Below, in pieces: positions 16,720 through 23,901 of a stretch of 29,104 nt of DNA (positions are counted from its first letter, which is position 1; each line of letters starts with the position of its first letter). The DNA lies in the NCBI GenBank assembly GCA_047616325.1, contig JBLHGN010000012.1:1-29104 (forward strand). Reading direction: 5' to 3'. The position numbers and the translations under genes were made by a program. This stretch comes from JBLHGN01 sp047616325. Its GTDB lineage: Bacteria; Pseudomonadota; Gammaproteobacteria; Pseudomonadales; Cellvibrionaceae. Under the pieces are notes generated by a model, which searched no databases, was not told the DNA's origin, and was given only the letters and a program-made list of their open reading frames with translations.

Positions 16720-16774
16720 TTGATGTTCGCATTGAACGTGTTATAAAAATGGTTTATATGAATAATCAATGCGA
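16720..16774 (+). promoter_or_regulatory. Promoter of the SNF2-SWIM operon, flanked by inverted half-sites
   Basis: TTGATG (16720-16725) and TATAAA (16742-16747) with a 16-bp spacer make a reasonable sigma-70 promoter 60 bp before the helicase start. Perfect 9-bp inverted repeats TCGCATTGA (16727-16735) and TCAATGCGA (16766-16774) lie on either side of the -10 box. This is a layout suited to a repressor binding both half-sites. The ribosome binding site is AAAGG at about 16793-16797. Confidence 0.5.
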
Positions 16775-16806
16775 GGTCTTATTTGATTTCATAAAGGTGC
16801 CCTAAC

Positions 16807-19509
16807 GTGACCGCGCATGAACTTGCCATCCGGCCCTCCGGATCACTGTATTACTTATCTAAAGACGAAGTAGGCCTTACGCCAGACCCGTCCATCACAG
16901 ACGCTTTTAGCGAGGATGTTGGTGCGGGCCTGTATTCGTTGGCGGTGGCAAAATCTACTTCTACCCTGCCAGCCTCTTTCCGCTTTTGGCAAAAAGTTGC
17001 ACTATTTTATCTGAATGAGCGTTGCCACCAGCCGCAAACAACTGTATGCGAAGCCCTGGCACTTCCGCGCACTGATGAACTAGAGGCGTTTGTGCTTGCA
17101 GCCCCGCCCATGCTTGGGGCTGAATATGTGACAGCGGAATTAATCGCGAGTGTGTGGCTGTCACTTGACCAGTGGCTTTGTACGCAAGTAAATACCCACT
17201 ATAACGGTCAATTAAATTCTTACTTAAGTGCAACGGCACCCCATTGGCATCAGGTGGGGCGAGTCTGTTTTCATCTGGCTGAAAACAAGCAAGATCAAGA
17301 ATATCCCTTTGCCTTTATGGCAACTTACGCCGCACAAATGACGAGTGATGGTCGTACGCGTTTTCAATCTTTGAACAACGCACTAAAGGAATATGCAGGA
17401 AAAAAAAATAAACAAGCACTCATCAAGTTATTAACGCCTATCGACTTAGCTTCAAGGCAAAGCACCCTGGTGAAGGATTGGCTGGAAACCGGTGACATCT
17501 ATCATCCCCTCGCCTGGACCGCCGAGGAGGCTTATGGCTTTATTCAAGAAGTGCCCCTTTATGAAGAAAGCGGCATTATTGTGCGCTTGCCCGATTGGTG
17601 GAAAAAACGTGCACGGCCTCAGGTAACCGTTAGTATTGGTAATAAAGGCCAGAGTTTTCTAAATACTAATACATTATTGGATTTTGAAATACACACAGTA
17701 TTAGGTGATAACACGCTCACAAACAAAGAGTGGCAGGCACTGTTAGGTGCCAATGAACACCTGGTGTTATTTAAAGGCCAATGGGTGGAGGTGGATAGGG
17801 ATAAATTAAATGAGGCACTTTCTCATTGGCAGGCTGTAGAAAAACAAGTGGCGCAACAAGGTATAAGTTTTGCTGAAGGGATGAGGTTGTTGGCCGGCAT
17901 GCCGATGAGCATGGATGCGGTTCAAACCTCCGAAGTAGATAAGCAGTGGGCGTTTGTCGATGCCGGTAAAGGACTTAAATCCCTACTACAGCAATTGCGT
18001 AGCCCCGAAAGCATAAGCGGGAGCCTGCACATTTCTCAGCTAAAGGCAACACTTAGGCCATATCAAGAAGTTGGCGCGGGTTGGTTAGTGAAGCTCAGCC
18101 AATTGGGATTGGGGGCCTGCTTGGCCGACGACATGGGGCTTGGCAAAACAATTCAAGTTATTGCTTTACTACTTACCCTAAAAAAATCGAAATCTGCAGC
18201 CAAATCTGGCGCACGCTCGCCCTCACTACTTGTATTGCCTGCATCATTAGTAAATAACTGGAAAGAAGAGCTGGAAAAATTTGCACCGTCTCTACGCTGC
18301 CATTTTGTTCATTCTGCTTTTTTACCTGTCGAAGAAATGAAAGACGCCTCACTTATTAAAGGTAAAGACTTAATTGTTACCACGTATGGAATGTTGTCCA
18401 GACAGGCATGGTTACAGCGCAAAGTTTGGCATTTGGTGATACTCGATGAAGCGCAGGCCATTAAGAATGCAAATACGCTACAAAGTAAAACAGTTAGGAA
18501 GCTACAGGCACATGCACGCATTGCATTAACTGGCACCCCTATTGAAAATCGCTTGACTGAATTGTGGTCATTGTTTGATTTTTTGTGCCCCGGACTGTTG
18601 GGCAATGCTAGCGTATTTAAACGATATGTTAAGTCTCTCGATGGGAGGAGCGTGGATCAATATGCGTCATTGAGAGCACTGATTTCCCCCTACATATTAC
18701 GGCGGCTTAAAAGTGATAAGCGGATTATTTCTGACCTGCCCGACAAAACGGAAGTGCATAGTTATTGTGGCTTATCAAAAAAGCAAGCTGTGTTGTATGA
18801 GGCATCTGTAAAACAATTGAAAGCTGCCCTCGAGAAAAAGGGTGGCAGCGAGCAGAATAGTATTCAACGGCGCGGCTTAGTATTGTCATACTTGCTGCGC
18901 TTTAAACAAATTTGTAATCACCCTTCGCAGTGGTTAGGTGACACGCAATACAGCCCTGAATTCAGCGGTAAATTTACCCGCCTAGCCGAACTGGCAGAAG
19001 AAATATCAGCGCGGCAAGAAAAGGTATTGGTATTTACTCAATTTAGAGGAATGACTCAGGTTTTGGCGGATTTTTTAGAAGGTTGTTTTGGGCGAGCGGG
19101 CTTGGTATTGCACGGTGGAACCTCAATTGCCAAGCGTAAAAGTTGCGTGGATCAGTTTCAACGTGAAGATGGCCCGCCATTTTTTGTACTGTCTATTAAA
19201 GCCGGTGGTACGGGCTTGAACTTGACGGCGGCCTCGCATGTGATTCATTTTGATCGTTGGTGGAACCCTGCTGTAGAGAATCAGGCCACTGATAGAGCCT
19301 ATCGCATTGGTCAAAAACGCAATGTATTGGTTCATAAGTTTGTGTGTAAGGGAACCATAGAAGAAAAAATTGATGCCATGATTAGAGAGAAAAGCGCGCT
19401 AGCAGATGAGTTGTTGCAGGGCGCCGATGGAGGTGGAAGCCTTTTAACGGAGCTTAATAACGATGAGCTTATTCGCATGGTAAGCCTTGATGTAAGCCAT
19501 GTTATGTAA
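16807..19509 (+). CDS. SNF2-family DEAD/DEAH-type helicase (RapA/HepA-like ATPase)
   Basis: This 900-residue protein carries a C-terminal SNF2 ATPase/helicase core, a family that translocates on double-stranded DNA and remodels protein-DNA complexes. Motifs in order: LRPYQ (416-420), Walker A DMGLGKT (442-448), DEAQ (547-550), TGTPIENR (575-582), KAGGTGLNL (798-806) and QATDRAYRIGQ (826-836). The N-terminal 400 residues have no motif I can name except a region resembling the helicase-associated domain of bacterial SNF2 proteins (about 290-390). The start is GTG 16807 behind AAAGG. The gene is followed after 37 bp by a SWIM zinc-finger gene, a known association in bacteria. The true role (DNA repair, transcription recycling or nucleoid remodelling) is not established by the sequence. 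Confidence 0.92.
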   Translation: MTAHELAIRPSGSLYYLSKDEVGLTPDPSITDAFSEDVGAGLYSLAVAKSTSTLPASFRFWQKVALFYLNERCHQPQTTVCEALALPRTDELEAFVLAAPPMLGAEYVTAELIASVWLSLDQWLCTQVNTHYNGQLNSYLSATAPHWHQVGRVCFHLAENKQDQEYPFAFMATYAAQMTSDGRTRFQSLNNALKEYAGKKNKQALIKLLTPIDLASRQSTLVKDWLETGDIYHPLAWTAEEAYGFIQEVPLYEESGIIVRLPDWWKKRARPQVTVSIGNKGQSFLNTNTLLDFEIHTVLGDNTLTNKEWQALLGANEHLVLFKGQWVEVDRDKLNEALSHWQAVEKQVAQQGISFAEGMRLLAGMPMSMDAVQTSEVDKQWAFVDAGKGLKSLLQQLRSPESISGSLHISQLKATLRPYQEVGAGWLVKLSQLGLGACLADDMGLGKTIQVIALLLTLKKSKSAAKSGARSPSLLVLPASLVNNWKEELEKFAPSLRCHFVHSAFLPVEEMKDASLIKGKDLIVTTYGMLSRQAWLQRKVWHLVILDEAQAIKNANTLQSKTVRKLQAHARIALTGTPIENRLTELWSLFDFLCPGLLGNASVFKRYVKSLDGRSVDQYASLRALISPYILRRLKSDKRIISDLPDKTEVHSYCGLSKKQAVLYEASVKQLKAALEKKGGSEQNSIQRRGLVLSYLLRFKQICNHPSQWLGDTQYSPEFSGKFTRLAELAEEISARQEKVLVFTQFRGMTQVLADFLEGCFGRAGLVLHGGTSIAKRKSCVDQFQREDGPPFFVLSIKAGGTGLNLTAASHVIHFDRWWNPAVENQATDRAYRIGQKRNVLVHKFVCKGTIEEKIDAMIREKSALADELLQGADGGGSLLTELNNDELIRMVSLDVSHVM

Positions 19510-19546
19510 AGCCAAAAGTTAAATTCAAATTGAAGAGAAAAAATCT

Positions 19547-20662
19547 ATGTCTTATGATCGATGGCCCCCTTATGTCCCCGTAGCCAAACGCCGCGCCAAC
19601 TCCGCGTTAAAGCTAGATAAGCTGCGAAAAAAGGGGCTGAGTGTTCAGCCCATAGAAATTGAGGGCTCTAAAATTGCTAAAAGTTTTTGGGGGGCCGCAT
19701 GGTGTAAACACCTGGAAAACTTTAGTGATTTCGAAAACCGACTGCCTCGCGGACGTACGTATGTAAGGAATGGCTCGGTGTGTCACCTCGACATAAAAAA
19801 AGGAGCTGCCACGGCTATTGTGAGCGGCTCATCTCTTTACAATGTTAGCGTGTCTGTTAAGCCACTTGAGAAAAAACAATGGCAAGGTGTTAAACAAAAA
19901 TGTACCGGACAAATCACTTCGATGCTTGATTTGCTACGAGGTTCGTTGTCTGATGGTGTAATGAAGGTTGTTACGGATGAGAAAAATGGATTATTTCCCA
20001 AATCTAAAGAACTAGAATTTACCTGTAATTGCCCCGATTGGGCCAGCATGTGCAAACACATTGCCGCCACTTTGTATGGTATAGGTGCACGCCTTGATAA
20101 CGCACCTGAGCTGCTATTTTTGTTGCGTGGTGTTGACCATAATGAGTTAGTTGACGCGACAATTGACGTTCCTCTAACAACGGGCACGCGGAGAAGCGTT
20201 AAGGGCGATCTGGCGAGTGTTTTTGCTATCGATTTGGATGAAGGTGTTCCATCAACTGAAATTGAGAGGCCAATAAAGAAGGCCACCAATAAAAATATTG
20301 GCGTCAAAGCCAAAAAACCGACAAAAGTTAAAAAGATAAATGGACCAGTTAGACTTAAATCGCTAAAAAATGTCGACGCATCCCAAAAAGTGAGAGAAGA
20401 GAGTAAATCAAAAAAGCAAACACAAGATAAAACAAAAAGTAAGCGTCCATTTTCTATTTCGGCCAAAGGTGTTGTACGAATGCGGAAGAAATTTGGCATG
20501 AATTATTCGGAGTGCGCCGCTTTGCTTGGGGTAAGTCCTGGTGCAGTAAAAAATTGGGAGGCGAAAGAGGGGAAGCTTAATCTTAGGCCGGAGAGCCTGC
20601 AAGCGTTAGAAAAAGTGGCTGGATTAGATAGGGCAGAAGCGCACAGTTTGATTCAATTGTAA
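19547..20662 (+). CDS. SWIM zinc-finger protein with C-terminal helix-turn-helix
   Basis: The 371-residue product has a SWIM domain with a perfect CxC(x6)CxH zinc site (Cys160, Cys162, Cys169, His171: CNCPDWASMCKH). It follows a conserved N-terminal region (SFWGAAWCKHLE, RLPRGRTYVRNGSV) seen in bacterial SWIM proteins. Residues 240-300 are a lysine-rich, low-complexity linker. Residues about 307-362 form an XRE-like helix-turn-helix (MNYSECAALLGVSPGAVKNWE), so the protein probably binds DNA. It is 37 bp downstream of the SNF2 gene with a GAAGAG ribosome binding site, so the two are co-expressed and likely partners. SWIM domains are thought to bind DNA or proteins. The exact job of the pair is unknown, and the helix-turn-helix could also autoregulate the operon. 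Confidence 0.88.
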   Translation: MSYDRWPPYVPVAKRRANSALKLDKLRKKGLSVQPIEIEGSKIAKSFWGAAWCKHLENFSDFENRLPRGRTYVRNGSVCHLDIKKGAATAIVSGSSLYNVSVSVKPLEKKQWQGVKQKCTGQITSMLDLLRGSLSDGVMKVVTDEKNGLFPKSKELEFTCNCPDWASMCKHIAATLYGIGARLDNAPELLFLLRGVDHNELVDATIDVPLTTGTRRSVKGDLASVFAIDLDEGVPSTEIERPIKKATNKNIGVKAKKPTKVKKINGPVRLKSLKNVDASQKVREESKSKKQTQDKTKSKRPFSISAKGVVRMRKKFGMNYSECAALLGVSPGAVKNWEAKEGKLNLRPESLQALEKVAGLDRAEAHSLIQL

Positions 20663-20902
20663 TAAATTTAACATTGAGCGGTAACTGGCTTCGCGCTATT
20701 CATTCCATTCAGGGGACTTTGCTTGAGTGAATTTAGCCGCATAAATATGGACGCCTTACTTGGTTTTCAGCTCAACATAATTCCACCTGGCCTAGCTCTC
20801 TAGTATTTGTTATGTTAGTAAATAAATTAATAGCAATGCCATAATACCGTTTCAGAAATGCCATTTTCCAAAACCCCACTTAAATTTCGAAGGAAATTAA
20901 CC

Positions 20903-21940
20903 ATGACAATTTATAAAAACATATTGGAAACCATTGGTAATACCCCCATTGTTAAAATAAACCACCTTGCTCCATCGCACGTAAACCTTTATGTGAAAGT
21001 AGAAGCGTTTAATCCGATGGGTTCGGTTAAAGATCGCTTGGCTTTAGGGGTGATAGAAGATGCAGAAAAGTCCGGTGCACTCAAACCTGGGCAAACCGTA
21101 ATAGAAGCCACCAGCGGTAACACAGGAATTGGTTTGGCTATGGTGTGTGCACAAAAGGGCTATCCTCTGGTGGTTACCATGGCCGAGAGTTTTAGTGTCG
21201 AGCGCCGTAGGCTGATGCGTTTTCTTGGCGCAAAGGTAGTGTTAACTCCGGCGGCCCAGAAGGGTACGGGTATGTTGCGAAAGGCGATGGAGCTGGCCGA
21301 GACCCACGGTTGGTTTCTCACCCGTCAATTTGAAAACGAAGCCAATGCCGATATGCATTCGCGTACTACCGCCGAAGAAATATTGAAAGACTTTGACGGT
21401 CAGTCTTTAGATTATTGGGTGACGGGCTATGGTACGGGCGGTACCTTAAAAGGTGTGGCGCGGGTTTTGAGAGCAAGAAGTAAAAACACGAAAGTGGTTG
21501 TATGCGAACCTGAATCGGCCCCGATTGTTGCCAGTCATATACCCCAGTCCCACGACGCTATCGGTGTTCCCGAGAGCCATCCTAGCTTTAAGCCTCACCC
21601 GATGCAGGGGTGGACGCCAGATTTTATTTCCAAGTTGACCGAAGACGCCGTCTCGCAAGAATTATTTGATACGCTGCTTCCCGTTAAAAACGAAGACGCT
21701 TTGCTATGTTCGAAAGCGCTGGCGCAGCGCGAGGGTATTTTTGTCGGGATTTCTGCCGGAGGCACATTCGCCGCTGCGCTCGAAGTGTGTAAAACGGCAA
21801 CAGAGGGTTCCAATATAGTGTGCATGTTGCCCGACACGGGTGAACGCTACTTGTCTACGCCGCTGTTTGCCGATATCGCTGCAGATATGTCGGAAGGCGA
21901 AATTGAACTATCCAAATCTACGCCATCGGCGCAGTTCTAA
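20903..21940 (+). CDS. Cysteine synthase family PLP enzyme (CysK/CysM)
   Basis: The 345-residue product belongs to the O-acetylserine sulfhydrylase / cystathionine beta-synthase family of PLP enzymes. Lys43 in MGSVKDR is the PLP lysine, ATSGNTGIGLA (69-79) binds the substrate carboxylate, TGYGTGGTLKG binds the phosphate, and GISAGGTF and PDTGERYLST occur near the end. The frame opens at 20858, but ATG 20903 has AAGGAAA just upstream and gives the normal family N-terminus (MTIYKNILETIGNTP). It makes cysteine from O-acetylserine and sulfide if it is a CysK. The length and the segment around AIGVPESHPSFKPHP differ somewhat from classic CysK, so sulfide versus thiosulfate or homocysteine as substrate is open. 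It is preceded by a 240-bp non-coding gap and followed by a terminator. Confidence 0.85.
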   Translation: MTIYKNILETIGNTPIVKINHLAPSHVNLYVKVEAFNPMGSVKDRLALGVIEDAEKSGALKPGQTVIEATSGNTGIGLAMVCAQKGYPLVVTMAESFSVERRRLMRFLGAKVVLTPAAQKGTGMLRKAMELAETHGWFLTRQFENEANADMHSRTTAEEILKDFDGQSLDYWVTGYGTGGTLKGVARVLRARSKNTKVVVCEPESAPIVASHIPQSHDAIGVPESHPSFKPHPMQGWTPDFISKLTEDAVSQELFDTLLPVKNEDALLCSKALAQREGIFVGISAGGTFAAALEVCKTATEGSNIVCMLPDTGERYLSTPLFADIAADMSEGEIELSKSTPSAQF

Positions 21941-21941
21941 A

Positions 21942-21977
21942 AAAAGCCCCTCAAGCACTAAGTGCTGAGGGGCTTTT
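21942..21977. terminator. Bidirectional intrinsic terminator between cysteine synthase gene and ptsG
   Basis: AAAAGCCCCTCA and TGAGGGGCTTTT pair around an inner GCACT/AGTGC helix. The plus strand ends in TTTT, and the minus-strand transcript ends in a run of about seven U. It lies directly after the cysteine synthase stop codon and about 30 bp after the ptsG stop on the other strand, so it serves both convergent units. Confidence 0.92.
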
Positions 21978-22009
21978 ACTCTTTTCTTATTTAAATTATA
22001 TGTAACGTG

Positions 22010-23797
22010 CTAAGCGATTTGTCCCTTCATCTCTTCCGCGTACCGGTCGGCGTCGAGACCTACAATCAAGTGCAATGTATTTCCAGCAAGCTTCATAATC
22101 CCCGCCACACCCGCTGCTTCCAGTGAAGCTTGGTCGATATCCGTCTCGTTTTCTAGCTCCAAGCGCAAGCGCGTAGATGCAAAAGCCGCAACATTTTTGA
22201 TGTTTTTTGCTCCACCGACACCAGCGACAAAAGCAGACACTTTCTTAATCGCTTCGGCATCGAGTTTCGCTTTTGCTTGTGGTAGGGCGCTGGCTTCTAC
22301 CGGTGAAGCAGAACTCTGGATATTTTGTCCGTTGAGTTCGGCATCGTCACCGGCATTTTGTAAGTAGATTTCCATATCTGTTTTTAAGTTTTCTGAGCGA
22401 GTGCCGAATATCGCCTGCATATTATTGCCTACTATCAGTACCCCAGTAGCTCCCAATGTTTTTAATTGGCTTTGGTCTGCTTTGCGGATGTCTTTTAGGC
22501 CAACTCTCAAACGGGTTATACAGGCGTCTAGTGAATCGATATTACTCTTACCGCCAAAAGCTATTACCAACTGCTGAGGGAAGCCACCTTCACCTTCGGC
22601 CACAGCAGCCTTAACATCAGCAGATTCTACTTCACGACCTGGAGTGAGTAAGTTGAAGTGAACGATGGCAACGCGGAACACGATGTAGTAAAGCGCGGCC
22701 CATACAGGGCCAAGAACCAACAACCAGCCAGCGCGGCTTGAATTGCTGAACAGCACTAAGTAGTCGATAAGACCGTGGGAAAAGGTAGTGCCGTGTTTAA
22801 TGCCCCATTCAATACATATTACAAAAGCGGCAGATGCCATGATAGCGTGTATTAAATACAGTACAGGTGCGACGAACATAAAGGCAAATTCTATCGGTTC
22901 AGTAATACCCGTTATAAAAGAGGTTAACGCAGCCGACACCATAATACCGCCTACTTTTGCACGGTTTTCTGGGCGGGCTGAATGCCAAATGGCTATTGCT
23001 GCAGCGGGGAGACCCCACATCTTGAAGAGATATCCACCTGCCAGATTTCCCGCGGTGGGATCCCCAGACGTATAACGCTGCAACTCGCCGGTCACTGTTT
23101 CTAACGTGTTTGGATCAACAAAAGCCCCTACTTGAAAGAAAAATGGTAAATTCCAAACATGGTGCAGACCCAAGGGAATTAAAAGACGTTCGACAAAACC
23201 GTATATACCAAAGGCTAAAGTAGGATTGCCCTGAGATGCCCATTTAGAGAAAGAGGCGATAGCGCTGCCTATGGGAGGCCATATGAAACTCAATGCCACG
23301 CCCATGGCGATGGCGGCAAAAGAGCAGGCAATGGGTATAAAACGTTTGCCGCCAAAAAAACCAAGGTAGTCTGGCAGCTGAATGCGATGGTATTTGTTAA
23401 ACAGGTAACTCGCTACAATACCGGAGAGTATCCCACCGAATACACCCGTATTGATTAAGTTTTTACCTTCGTCAACGGTTATATCAATACCCTGTGACGT
23501 GGCGACGGCCTCCAAGGTGGTTACCATGACGTAGTAGCAGACGGTGGCGGCTAGGGCTGCCACACCGTCATTTTTTGTGAAACCCAGGGCTACACCAATA
23601 GCGAATAACAAAGGTATATGGGCAAAAATAGCATCGCCTGCTGATTTCATCGTCTGCGATACAATATCTGGAAGTACTGCAAACTCGGCTGCGCCGACCC
23701 CCAGTAAAATGCCCGCTGCCGGCAGGACGGACACCGGCAACATTAACGATTTTCCTAGCTTTTGGAGCATGCCAAAAATGGCGTCGTGTAGTTTCAT
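22010..23797 (-). CDS. ptsG: Glucose PTS permease PtsG, EIIC-EIIB plus a degenerate second EIIB domain
   Basis: PtsG is the inner-membrane permease that imports and phosphorylates glucose. The product has 595 residues from ATG 23797 (AGGAG 8-9 nt upstream; the TTG three bases earlier is less likely). Residues 1-385 are the EIIC membrane domain with the family motif GITEPIEF (297-304). The sequence follows E. coli PtsG closely (LPDYLGFFGGKRFIPI, KVGGIMVSAALTSF). Residues about 407-480 are EIIB with phospho-accepting Cys426 in DACITRLR. Residues about 512-592 repeat the EIIB pattern, but the cysteine is replaced by Ala540 (AAFASTRLRLEL), so this copy cannot take phosphate on Cys. It is 104 bp downstream of the EIIA-HPr-EI gene and likely co-transcribed. 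Confidence 0.94.
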   Translation of the reverse strand: MKLHDAIFGMLQKLGKSLMLPVSVLPAAGILLGVGAAEFAVLPDIVSQTMKSAGDAIFAHIPLLFAIGVALGFTKNDGVAALAATVCYYVMVTTLEAVATSQGIDITVDEGKNLINTGVFGGILSGIVASYLFNKYHRIQLPDYLGFFGGKRFIPIACSFAAIAMGVALSFIWPPIGSAIASFSKWASQGNPTLAFGIYGFVERLLIPLGLHHVWNLPFFFQVGAFVDPNTLETVTGELQRYTSGDPTAGNLAGGYLFKMWGLPAAAIAIWHSARPENRAKVGGIMVSAALTSFITGITEPIEFAFMFVAPVLYLIHAIMASAAFVICIEWGIKHGTTFSHGLIDYLVLFSNSSRAGWLLVLGPVWAALYYIVFRVAIVHFNLLTPGREVESADVKAAVAEGEGGFPQQLVIAFGGKSNIDSLDACITRLRVGLKDIRKADQSQLKTLGATGVLIVGNNMQAIFGTRSENLKTDMEIYLQNAGDDAELNGQNIQSSASPVEASALPQAKAKLDAEAIKKVSAFVAGVGGAKNIKNVAAFASTRLRLELENETDIDQASLEAAGVAGIMKLAGNTLHLIVGLDADRYAEEMKGQIA

Positions 23798-23901
23798 CAA
23801 AATCTCCTAAAAATTATTGTAATCTTTGCACACCGCAAACGGGCAGGCCTGCGCGAGCGTAAGATCTTTTTTGTCATATTTTTACGATTATTATGCGGTA
23901 T

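Noticed and set aside
19837..20499. 220-codon frame antisense to the SWIM gene
   Set aside because: Lies fully inside a gene with clear motifs on the other strand; composition looks like a mirror of the lysine-rich linker.
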